A stretch of DNA of 14,121 nucleotides, taken from Bacteroidales bacterium UBA1736. Its GTDB lineage: Bacteria; Bacteroidota; Bacteroidia; Bacteroidales; UBA932. The stretch lies in the NCBI GenBank assembly GCA_002315825.1, contig DCIC01000108.1, positions 453 through 14,573 on the forward strand. The letters are read 5' to 3'. Both the position numbers and the translations under genes were made by a program. Shown here piece after piece: positions 1 to 6,573 of this stretch. The notes below the pieces were generated by a model. The model searched no databases and was not told the DNA's origin. It saw nothing but the letters and a program-made list of their open reading frames with translations. Within the stretch, counting starts at the first letter, position 1. Every line of letters begins with the position of its first letter.

Positions 1-12
1 GGCATTTTGAAG

Positions 13-87
13 CGGTGCGGAAGGGGCTCGAACCCTCGACCTCCGGCGTGACAGGCCGGCATTCTAACCAAACTGAACTACCGCACC
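13..87 (-). tRNA. tRNA-Asp (anticodon GTC)
   Basis: Read on the minus strand this is a complete 75-nt cloverleaf. The 7-bp acceptor stem GGTGCGG/CCGCACC spans 81-87 and 14-20 and is followed by discriminator G at 13, the usual base for tRNA-Asp. The D arm contains TAGTTCAG and GGTTAGAA, and the T arm contains GGTTCGAGCCC. The anticodon GTC is read from plus-strand bases 50-52 within a GCCGG/CCGGC stem. The 3' CCA is not encoded: the bases after the discriminator are CTT, so it must be added after transcription. A strong promoter lies immediately upstream at 114-144. Confidence 0.97.
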
Positions 88-113
88 AGTTTTTGGTTGC
101 TTGAATGCGGATG

Positions 114-144
114 CAAAGATAGGTGTTTTTTTGAAAACCGCAAA
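114..144 (-). promoter_or_regulatory. Bacteroidota-type promoter for tRNA-Asp
   Basis: On the minus strand there is a TTTG -33 element (plus-strand CAAA, 141-144), exactly 19 bases, then TATCTTTG (plus-strand 114-121). This matches the TTTG / TAnnTTTG consensus of the Bacteroidota housekeeping sigma factor. Transcription would start roughly 6-8 bases after the box, near 106-108, about 20 bases before the mature 5' end at 87. It is the best-formed promoter in the window. Confidence 0.85.
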
Positions 145-233
145 TTTTAAGACAATATTTTTAAAAAAATCGAGCAACCTCAGTATTCAGTCTTGTGTGT
201 TATTATCCCCGGGGAACACTTGAGAGGGAATAG

Positions 234-1055
234 TTACTGCAACTTGAATTCCTTCTCTCCGAGTACCTCCCGTGCAAGGAGAGGCTCATTAGTTGTGATA
301 GCATCAACTCCCATTTCGGAATACACTTTCATCTTCTCCTCGTCATTGACCGTCCATACATTGACGCTCATACCGTTGGCGTGAGCGCTTGTCACCCACT
401 CGGGATTCTTGTCAATCACAGCAGAATTGTAATCGAGGCCGTTAATGCCTTCGGCCTTGAGCTCCTCAGCGGAAAGCTCTCCGTTGAGGTATTGATTTAC
501 AAATTCGGGATACTCATTTGCGATTCTCTGACACATATAGTGGCTGAAAGTGATGAAAATCATTCTGGAAGGATCGAACACACCGTGGGCCTTGGCTGAT
601 GCAACGCAGAGGTCAGTGAGGATATCCTCTCTTTCGGGACTTGACTGGCTCTTCAACTCGCATACCAGCATTGTCGTGGCGCACTTTGCACCCTGCTCGA
701 AATACTGGTCTATCGTAGAAACGTGTTCACCGTTGTTAAGCGAAAGCTCAACCAACTCTGCATAGGTATGATCTGCGATTTTCAAGCCCTGGATATCTGC
801 GTCGTGATTGACGATGGCTACGTTGTCAGCAGTCAACTGAACATCGAACTCGCTACCCCACACGCCCGCTTCCTGGGCTAGACGAAGAGAAGCGATGGTG
901 TTCTGAGCGTATCCGGCTTCTTCACAATTCCAGAAACCTCTGTGTGCGACAATAGCGATTTTTCCATTCTGATTCAACTCGGGGAATCCTCCTTGAGGAG
1001 CCTCATTGCAGGCAAGGGCGCATAGGGCCGCTGCGATAAATATGATCTTCTTCAT
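234..1055 (-). CDS. Glycerophosphodiester phosphodiesterase family lipoprotein
   Basis: A 273-residue GDPD-fold enzyme expected to hydrolyse glycerophosphodiesters to glycerol-3-phosphate plus an alcohol. The family hallmarks are visible: HRG at 38-40, the metal-binding pair E69/D71 in GSEFDVQ, the second catalytic histidine in NHD at 84, ELK at 133-135 with the third metal ligand, and VWTVND near the C terminus. The usual PENT following HRG is QNT here. I chose ATG at 1055 because it begins a clear export signal (MKK plus a hydrophobic stretch) ending at Cys16. The lipobox is A-L-A-C, looser than the classical L-[AS]-[GA]-C, so lipid attachment is likely but not certain. An in-frame extension to 1121 would place 22 non-signal residues in front. 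The gene stands alone, divergent from pgi. The family assignment is firm; the actual phosphodiester substrate is unknown. Confidence 0.9.
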   Translation of the reverse strand: MKKIIFIAAALCALACNEAPQGGFPELNQNGKIAIVAHRGFWNCEEAGYAQNTIASLRLAQEAGVWGSEFDVQLTADNVAIVNHDADIQGLKIADHTYAELVELSLNNGEHVSTIDQYFEQGAKCATTMLVCELKSQSSPEREDILTDLCVASAKAHGVFDPSRMIFITFSHYMCQRIANEYPEFVNQYLNGELSAEELKAEGINGLDYNSAVIDKNPEWVTSAHANGMSVNVWTVNDEEKMKVYSEMGVDAITTNEPLLAREVLGEKEFKLQ

Positions 1056-1075
1056 AACATTAGAATTTTGTGTTG

Positions 1076-1083
1076 CAAAGATA
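1076..1083 (-). promoter_or_regulatory. -7 box (TATCTTTG) for the GDPD gene
   Basis: The minus strand reads TATCTTTG, a perfect TAnnTTTG box, 20 bases before the ATG at 1055, which implies a very short leader. There is no TTTG at the expected -33 position; that position (about 1103-1108) coincides with the -7 box of the divergent pgi promoter. Confidence 0.6.
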
Positions 1084-1105
1084 AATGTTATTCCGCGAAA
1101 ATGAG

Positions 1106-1113
1106 TAACTTTG
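1106..1113 (+). promoter_or_regulatory. -7 box (TAACTTTG) for pgi
   Basis: TAACTTTG matches TAnnTTTG and lies 38 bases before the pgi ATG, which gives a leader of about 30 bases. The -33 region (about 1082-1086) is AT-rich but has no TTTG, and it overlaps the -7 box of the divergent GDPD gene. Confidence 0.6.
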
Positions 1114-1151
1114 CGACCCATTGATATGATAATGAATTAACGAAAAAAAAT

Positions 1152-2480
1152 ATGGTAAAGATCAATCTGGGAGGCTGCAGCTCCTTTGTAAAAGATGCAG
1201 AGTACAAAGAATTTCTCAATAAGGCATTTACAGCCTTTGATACACTCGAGTCCGGAAGCGGTGCGGGTAATGATTTCATTGGTTGGAAGAACCTCCCTTC
1301 TGAGACTCCTGAATGTCTGCTCAAGGAGTGTGAGGCTGTCCGTGACTCGTGGAATGCAAAAGGAATTGATCTTGTCGTGACTATCGGAATCGGTGGATCA
1401 TACCTTGGCGCACGTTGCGCTATTGAGGCTCTCAGCCACAATTTCCTTCCGAAGCAGGGCGCTCCCAAGGTCGTTTTTGCCGGAAATAATCTCTCTGAGG
1501 AGTATCTCGCTGAGCTTATTGATTATATGAATGTTAAGAACGTGGCCTGCATCGTCATATCAAAGTCAGGTACGACCACTGAGCCTGCTGTCGCATTCCG
1601 TATTGTCAAGAAATACCTTGAGGACAAATATGGCGCAAAAGAGGCCGCAGAGAGAATCGTCGCTGTCACAGATGCGAAGAAGGGAGCTCTCAAGACTCTT
1701 TCCACACAGGAAGGTTACAAGACATTTGTTGTCCCTGACAATGTCGGTGGCCGTTTCTCAGTTCTCACTCCCGTAGGTCTCATTCCTATAGCAGTGGCCG
1801 GATTTGATGTAAGGGCTATGATTCAGGGAGCAAAGGATGCCGAGAAGGCTCTTGCCTCAAAGTCTGAGGACAATCCTGCAATCCAGTATGCTGCAATGCG
1901 CAATCTTCTTCACAAGAATTATAGCAAGGCAGTCGAGATTCTCGTCACATACAATCCCAAGTTTACATACCTTGCAGAGTGGTGGAAGCAGCTTTACGGT
2001 GAGTCTGAGGGTAAGGATGGAAAAGGAATTTTCCCCGCTTCAGTCACCAATACAGCTGACCTTCATTCTATGGGACAGTTTATTCAAGAGGGAAGCCGCG
2101 TGATGTTTGAAACTGTAGTAAACATTGAGAACAGCAACAGAGAGGTTGTCATCGGGCAAGACCCTCAGAATCTTGACCAGCTCAATTATCTTGCAGGCAA
2201 GCACGTAGAGCATTGCAATGCTATGGCACAGCTCGGAACCAAGATTGCGCATATTGACGGTGGCGTTCCCCAGATGCAGGTTTCAGTTGAATGCATCAAT
2301 GAATACAATCTCGGAAGTCTCTTCTACTTCTTTGAGTTCTCTTGTGGAATCTCGGCTTATGTATTGGAAATCAATCCTTTCAATCAGCCTGGAGTCGAGG
2401 CTTACAAGAAGAATATGTTCGCTCTTCTCAATAAGCCCGGATATGAGGAGCAGTCAGAAGCAATCAGAAAGCGTCTTTAA
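1152..2480 (+). CDS. pgi: Glucose-6-phosphate isomerase
   Basis: A 442-residue cytoplasmic enzyme that interconverts glucose-6-phosphate and fructose-6-phosphate in glycolysis and gluconeogenesis. The length fits the short bacterial form rather than the roughly 550-residue E. coli/animal form. Motifs in order: the phosphate-binding loop IGIGGSYLG (78-86), ISKSGTTTEP (136-145), GGRFSVLTPVGL (199-210) with Arg201, YGESEGKDGKG (282-292) with Glu284 at the position of the catalytic base, DLHSMGQF (303-310) with His305, and NQPGVEAYKK (411-420) with Lys419 at the ring-opening lysine position. The ATG at 1152 follows a run of eight A with no Shine-Dalgarno sequence, normal for Bacteroidota. The lactate permease begins 20 bases after the stop, so the two are probably co-transcribed. 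No defect is visible. Confidence 0.97.
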   Translation: MVKINLGGCSSFVKDAEYKEFLNKAFTAFDTLESGSGAGNDFIGWKNLPSETPECLLKECEAVRDSWNAKGIDLVVTIGIGGSYLGARCAIEALSHNFLPKQGAPKVVFAGNNLSEEYLAELIDYMNVKNVACIVISKSGTTTEPAVAFRIVKKYLEDKYGAKEAAERIVAVTDAKKGALKTLSTQEGYKTFVVPDNVGGRFSVLTPVGLIPIAVAGFDVRAMIQGAKDAEKALASKSEDNPAIQYAAMRNLLHKNYSKAVEILVTYNPKFTYLAEWWKQLYGESEGKDGKGIFPASVTNTADLHSMGQFIQEGSRVMFETVVNIENSNREVVIGQDPQNLDQLNYLAGKHVEHCNAMAQLGTKIAHIDGGVPQMQVSVECINEYNLGSLFYFFEFSCGISAYVLEINPFNQPGVEAYKKNMFALLNKPGYEEQSEAIRKRL

Positions 2481-2500
2481 AAAGTCGATTTGACTATAGG

Positions 2501-4138
2501 ATGACTGCTCTTATCGCCTCGTTGCCCATTCTGACGGTAATTATATTGATGATGGCCTTCAATAAACCGGCCAAAATCGTACTTCCCGTAGGATGGGCTG
2601 CTGCTGTTGCAATAGCGATATTGTATTGGAGGCAGACTCCGCTTACTACGGCTGCCTGGGCTCTGGACGGCTTTCTGGAGGCGATAGGGACATTTATGAT
2701 TATTTTCGGAGCGATCCTGATAATGAACACTCTCAAGCGCTCCGGGGCTGTGACGGCCATCCAGAGAGTGTTCAATAATGTCAATCCCGACAAGCGCATA
2801 CAAGCCATCATCATTGGATTTGTGTTCGGCGCATTCGTTGAGGGAGCTGCGGGTTTCGGTACCCCTGCTGCTTTGGCGGCCCCGCTGCTGATCAGCCTGG
2901 GATTCCCTCCTCTCTGCGCGGCGATGATAGCATTGATCTACAACACTGTCCCAGTGTCGTTCGGCGCGGTTGGGACTCCGACAAATACAGCTGTTGCTGT
3001 CACTTCCCAAGCGGCCGAATCACTTGGTCTGAATATGGAGCAATATAGGATGGCTGTGACTCGAATCACGGCAGTCGGGCACTCTGTATGCGCACTGGTT
3101 ATCGTCTTTCTGGGCGTATGGGTGATGTGCCGCCTGTTCGGGCCGGACAGGAAGGGTAAGGATGCCTTGCCCTCACTTCCTTTTGCACTGTTTACGGCTG
3201 TAGTGTTTGACACTTTGTATCTGTCTCTGGCATTCTTTTTCGGTCCGGAATTCCCGACTCTTGTCGGAGCCATCATAACATTGTTCATCGTAATCCTGGC
3301 GGCAAAGAAAGGCTTTTTGTGCCCTAAGGAAATATGGGATTTCGGTCCAAGTGAACAGTGGGACGTCGAATGGCTTTCCAAAACCGAAGTGAAGAGAGAT
3401 ACGGACACGGGGATGAATGCTTTTGTGGCCTGGATTCCTTATATTCTGATTTCACTTCTTTTGGTAGCTTCCCGACTTGACTGGCTCGGAATGAAGTCAT
3501 TGTTGACTGGTAGTTTTTTCCGTACGGGCATTCCCTGCATATTTGGGAATGACTCGGTCAATTGGACCTGGAACTATGGGTGGTGTCCGGGGATTTTCCC
3601 TTTCTCTCTGGTCTGCGTCCTTTCATTCTTTATATATAGGATGTCTTTCCCCAATGTTATTGAGGTGGTGTCCGATACGGTAAAACAGACTTCCGGGGCA
3701 GCCGTAGCGTTGTTTTTTGGTGTGTCGATGGTATATATTTACCGCAACACCGGTATGGATGCGGGTCTTACCGATCATTCAATGCTCTATGTGATGGCTG
3801 ACGCTGTGGCCGGAGTCACGCATAAAGCATATATAGCGATTTCTCCTTTTATCGGAGTTCTCGGAGCCTTTATGTCCGGATCGAATACTGTATCAAACAC
3901 CTTGTTTGCGGGTCTTCAGTTCCAGACGGCAATACTGGTGGATCTGAGCCCGATGCTTATTGTTGCACTTCAGAATATAGGCGGAGCAGCAGGTAATATG
4001 ATCTGTGTGAACAATGTGGTAGCTGTATGCGCCACGACCGGAACGGCAGGCAATGAGGGCAGGATAATCCGAACCAACATATTGCCTTGCCTTCTGTATT
4101 GCGTTGTGGCGATTGTTGCTGTCGGGATCCTGTTCTGA
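2501..4138 (+). CDS. lctP: L-lactate permease (LctP family)
   Basis: A 545-residue polytopic inner-membrane transporter of the lactate permease family (TC 2.A.14), which moves L-lactate, and in some members glycolate, together with protons. Most of the chain consists of hydrophobic segments. Family signatures are VEGAAGFGTPAALAAP (113-128), GTPTNTAV (158-165), GAFMSGSNTVSNTLFAG (455-471) and GGAAGNM (494-500). A hydrophilic loop lies at about 275-305. Length is typical (about 530-560). It starts 20 bases after pgi with no clear promoter between, so it is probably read from the pgi promoter. The usual partners for lactate oxidation (lutABC or a lactate dehydrogenase such as lldD/dld) are absent nearby, so the direction of transport, uptake or export of fermentation product, cannot be inferred from context. 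The family call is firm; the exact substrate within short 2-hydroxy acids is inferred. Confidence 0.92.
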   Translation: MTALIASLPILTVIILMMAFNKPAKIVLPVGWAAAVAIAILYWRQTPLTTAAWALDGFLEAIGTFMIIFGAILIMNTLKRSGAVTAIQRVFNNVNPDKRIQAIIIGFVFGAFVEGAAGFGTPAALAAPLLISLGFPPLCAAMIALIYNTVPVSFGAVGTPTNTAVAVTSQAAESLGLNMEQYRMAVTRITAVGHSVCALVIVFLGVWVMCRLFGPDRKGKDALPSLPFALFTAVVFDTLYLSLAFFFGPEFPTLVGAIITLFIVILAAKKGFLCPKEIWDFGPSEQWDVEWLSKTEVKRDTDTGMNAFVAWIPYILISLLLVASRLDWLGMKSLLTGSFFRTGIPCIFGNDSVNWTWNYGWCPGIFPFSLVCVLSFFIYRMSFPNVIEVVSDTVKQTSGAAVALFFGVSMVYIYRNTGMDAGLTDHSMLYVMADAVAGVTHKAYIAISPFIGVLGAFMSGSNTVSNTLFAGLQFQTAILVDLSPMLIVALQNIGGAAGNMICVNNVVAVCATTGTAGNEGRIIRTNILPCLLYCVVAIVAVGILF

Positions 4139-4184
4139 TTTTGCTTTTCAGAATAGAAGCGAACCATCTTTGAGTCAGTGCGAA

Positions 4185-4214
4185 TTTGTCTGTCGAATGT
4201 TTTTTGTAATTTTG
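4185..4214 (+). promoter_or_regulatory. Bacteroidota-type promoter for the GltD/NfnB-like gene
   Basis: TTTG at 4185-4188, an 18-base spacer, then TAATTTTG at 4207-4214. This fits the TTTG / TAnnTTTG consensus and is close to the 19-base spacing of the tRNA-Asp promoter. It ends 22 bases before the ATG at 4237, so this gene is probably transcribed independently of lctP. Confidence 0.72.
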
Positions 4215-4236
4215 TGACCGCAAATAATCGAGAAGA

Positions 4237-5565
4237 ATGACAAATTTGACAAAGTTCGAGGAGGTGAATGAAAGTTTCACCCTGGCAGAAGCAATACAAG
4301 AAGCGCAACGATGTTTGGAATGTAAGGCTCCAATGTGTCAGAGAGCTTGTCCGATAGAAAATGAGATACCCTCGTGGATTAGGGAACTGAAGAAAGGGAA
4401 CTTGGGTAATGCCATATCAATAATCCGTCAGAAGTCAAATCTGCCGTCAATCTGCGGACGGGTCTGCGCTCACGAAAGACAATGCGAGGGCGCTTGTGTC
4501 CTTGGCCGGCAGGGAAATGCGATTCGGGTCGGAAAGTTGGAGCGTTTCGTCGCGGACTTTGATGCCGAAGCCAGACTTACTCACGACAATATTCCTGAGC
4601 ATACTCGAGGGAGAGTGGCTGTCATCGGATCCGGGCCGTCTGGCCTGACTGTGGCGGGAGATTTGTCCCATATGGGTTTTGCAGTCGAGATATTTGAGGC
4701 CGAACCTCACTGCGGAGGTGTTCTTCGCTATGGAATTCCCGAATATAGACTTCCCAAGGAAGTCGTTGCAAGAGAGGTCCATCATATTCAAGCTATGGGT
4801 GTGGCAATCCATCGCGAATGCTCAGTGGGATCAGGCAAGAGTATTGACGATCTGTTTTCCGATGGGTTTGACGCCATTTTCATCGGCACGGGGCTTTCAC
4901 ATCCCAATACGCTCGATATTGAAGGCGGAAACAGCAAGGATGTGGTTTGGGCACTGCATTTCTTGACCAAGTATCAGCTATTCAGGGAAGGACTGGCCGA
5001 TGAGAATGAGATAAACGTGAGCAAAGGTCATCGGGTCTATGTGATAGGAGGTGGCAACACGGCTATCGATGCTGCCCGTACTGCAGTCAGACTGGGTGCG
5101 AGAGTCGAAATACTGTATAGAAAGACTGCTGAACAGATGCCTGCGTTGAAATCGGAATATGAAGAAGCTGTCTCAGAGGGAGTTGGCTTTAGGTGGATGA
5201 CTAATCTGAAGGCTGTCCACTGTGATTCCAATGGAGAAATGACGGATATTCTGGTTGAGAGTCAGGACCTTGAAAACGGTGCTCTCAAGGAACTCACCTT
5301 ATCTGCAGATAGGGTGATTCTGGCCATCGGCAGCTCTCCATCCACCCGATTGGTCAGAGCATCCAACGGAGTGGAAAGCGACAAGGGCGGATATATCATT
5401 ACCAGAGAGTCTCCGTACGGAATGACCTCGCGAAAGGGTGTGTTCGCAGGTGGCGATGTTGCAAACAGACAATCGACAGTCGTCCACGCGATGCGGGACG
5501 CTAAACAGGTCGCTGTCGGGATTGCGAAATACATAGATGCCATCAAGCTTGTGGAAAGCTTGTAG
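4237..5565 (+). CDS. GltD/NfnB-like Fe-S flavoprotein (NADPH-dependent oxidoreductase)
   Basis: A 442-residue cytoplasmic flavoprotein of the glutamate synthase small-subunit family, related to NfnB, which moves electrons between NAD(P)H, FAD and iron-sulfur clusters. The N-terminal domain carries two cysteine sets for [4Fe-4S] clusters: C26, C29, C34, C38 (the last in CP) and C73, C77, C83, C87. Next come an FAD-binding GSGPSG (131-136), the substrate-channel stretch GGVLRYGIPEYRLP (160-173), an NAD(P)-binding GGGNTA (271-276) and the C-terminal FAD motif AGGDVA (404-409). The start codon follows its own promoter. No glutamate synthase large subunit (gltB) and no NfnA/dihydroorotate dehydrogenase electron-transfer partner lies beside it. 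It could be the small subunit of a glutamate synthase encoded elsewhere, an Nfn-type transhydrogenase half, or a stand-alone reductase; sequence alone does not decide. Confidence 0.88.
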   Translation: MTNLTKFEEVNESFTLAEAIQEAQRCLECKAPMCQRACPIENEIPSWIRELKKGNLGNAISIIRQKSNLPSICGRVCAHERQCEGACVLGRQGNAIRVGKLERFVADFDAEARLTHDNIPEHTRGRVAVIGSGPSGLTVAGDLSHMGFAVEIFEAEPHCGGVLRYGIPEYRLPKEVVAREVHHIQAMGVAIHRECSVGSGKSIDDLFSDGFDAIFIGTGLSHPNTLDIEGGNSKDVVWALHFLTKYQLFREGLADENEINVSKGHRVYVIGGGNTAIDAARTAVRLGARVEILYRKTAEQMPALKSEYEEAVSEGVGFRWMTNLKAVHCDSNGEMTDILVESQDLENGALKELTLSADRVILAIGSSPSTRLVRASNGVESDKGGYIITRESPYGMTSRKGVFAGGDVANRQSTVVHAMRDAKQVAVGIAKYIDAIKLVESL

Positions 5566-5574
5566 TGCTCTGCG

Positions 5575-6477
5575 CTATTCTGCATCTTCGGCTGGCTCAA
5601 TGTGAATGTGTATTTGAGTCTCGGTGCCGAATCTCCCCGCAAGGGATTTTTCAACTGCAGTTGCAATATTATGGGCGTGAAGAACGCTCAATTGGGGATC
5701 TACGACAAGATGCTCGTCAATGATTATGCTCCTTCCGGAGCGCCTTGTCTGAAGATTGTGAGTGGAGAGTACCCCTTCCACCTTGTTGCTGATGGACACT
5801 ATCTCATCCTCGATCTCGTCGGGAAGGGAAACCTCAAGCATCTCCTGGATGGGCGGAATCGCCATTTTGATAGAAAGTACAATGATAGCGATGCCTATCG
5901 CGCAGCAGACGATGGGGTCAAGTATCACCCATTTGTCGCCCAGCAGGATTGCTCCTCCGATGCCGAGGAACGACGCTATGGAAGACAATGCATCAGAGCG
6001 ATGATGCCAGGCGTTTGCAATCACTGCGGAACTTTCAACCTCCCTCCCGACTTTTGCGGTGACCTGATATAGGATTTCCTTTGCTATGATGGAGATGAGA
6101 GCGGCCCACAGGGCAATGCTGCCCGGCACTTCCAATTTCCCTCCATTCTTGACCGTATGGATACTTTCCACCCCGGAAGCGATGAGCTTGGCTGCAACGA
6201 CCAGAAGAACTACGCTCACGATAATCGATGCCAGTGTCTCAAACTTTCCGTGACCGTAATCGTGATTCTTGTCCTGCCCTTTTGAGGAGATTCTGACAAA
6301 AACCAATATCACCAGATCACTGAAGAAATCTGAAAGGGAATGGATGCCATCAGCGAGCATCGCGGCGCTATGTCCGACAATGCCAGCCACCAATTTCCCT
6401 GCGGTCAGAATGAGGTTGACAACTGAGCCGGCTAAAGTGATATTCGTGATTCTGTTTCCTCTTTCTTTTGTTTTCAT
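5575..6477 (-). CDS. Cation diffusion facilitator family metal efflux transporter
   Basis: A 300-residue inner-membrane cation/proton antiporter that exports divalent metal. About six transmembrane segments cover residues 10-205, followed by a cytoplasmic dimerisation domain (about 210-295) with the typical DEHLVVD and IHIHIEP patterns. The transport-site residues can be aligned by motif to E. coli FieF/YiiP: H46xxxD50 in TM2 (ADGIHSLSD) and H158xxxD162 in TM5 (NAWHHRSD). The HYGHGKFE-type stretch after TM2 is present as HDYGHGKFE (72-80). The H-D/H-D combination is usually linked to zinc preference, whereas manganese exporters tend to have only aspartates; this is inference. The gene is divergent from the lipocalin/dikinase operon and converges with the flavoprotein gene, their stop codons being separated by 9 bases. 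No metal-responsive regulator is nearby. Confidence 0.93.
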   Translation of the reverse strand: MKTKERGNRITNITLAGSVVNLILTAGKLVAGIVGHSAAMLADGIHSLSDFFSDLVILVFVRISSKGQDKNHDYGHGKFETLASIIVSVVLLVVAAKLIASGVESIHTVKNGGKLEVPGSIALWAALISIIAKEILYQVTAKVGREVESSAVIANAWHHRSDALSSIASFLGIGGAILLGDKWVILDPIVCCAIGIAIIVLSIKMAIPPIQEMLEVSLPDEIEDEIVSISNKVEGVLSTHNLQTRRSGRSIIIDEHLVVDPQLSVLHAHNIATAVEKSLAGRFGTETQIHIHIEPAEDAE

Positions 6478-6497
6478 AATAGAATTGTACGGCTTTG

Positions 6498-6505
6498 TAA
6501 ATATA
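6498..6505 (-). promoter_or_regulatory. Possible -7 box (TATATTTA) for the CDF transporter gene
   Basis: The minus strand reads TATATTTA, one base from the TAnnTTTG consensus, 20 bases before the ATG at 6477. No TTTG is found at the -33 position. This is weak support; it is listed because the spacing to the start is similar to that of the GDPD gene. Confidence 0.3.
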
Positions 6506-6529
6506 CTACTATTTTGCGGTAATTTATGT

Positions 6530-6537
6530 TATCTTTG
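6530..6537 (+). promoter_or_regulatory. -7 box (TATCTTTG) for the lipocalin-like/dikinase operon
   Basis: TATCTTTG is a perfect TAnnTTTG box and is identical to that of the tRNA-Asp promoter. It ends 36 bases before the ATG at 6574. No TTTG lies 18-20 bases upstream; the nearest (6513-6516) is only 13 bases away. So the -7 element is convincing but the -33 element is missing, which may mean modest or activated expression. Confidence 0.6.
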
Positions 6538-6563
6538 CAATTCTTGCCGTAAAACTGCGAGAC

Positions 6564-6570
6564 AAGGAGG
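6564..6570 (+). promoter_or_regulatory. Unusually strong Shine-Dalgarno sequence
   Basis: AAGGAGG is a near-complete complement of the 16S rRNA 3' end, yet only three bases (ACT) separate it from the ATG at 6574, shorter than the usual 5-9. Other genes in this window have A-rich leaders without such a motif. It supports 6574 as the start rather than the next in-frame ATG at 6607. Confidence 0.55.
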
Positions 6571-6573
6571 ACT

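Noticed and set aside
197..219. Dyad GTGTT...AACAC around CCCCGGGG, considered as a terminator for the GDPD gene
   Set aside because: The outer arms are asymmetric around the central palindrome and the T-run toward the tRNA gene is about 40 bases away, so it does not form a convincing intrinsic terminator.
1056..1121. Longer N terminus for the GDPD gene, starting at 1121
   Set aside because: It would bury the signal peptide behind 22 residues, and it includes the -7 promoter box at 1076-1083 within coding sequence. The ATG at 1055 fits better.
2477..3010. A 177-codon minus-strand open frame overlapping the lactate permease gene
   Set aside because: It is antisense to conserved permease coding sequence, with low-complexity Ser/Arg-rich translation and no family resemblance.
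4133..4153. Six-base inverted repeat TTCTGA/TCAGAA at the end of the lactate permease gene, considered as a terminator
   Set aside because: The stem is AT-rich with a 9-base loop and no following T-run. It is too weak to call.
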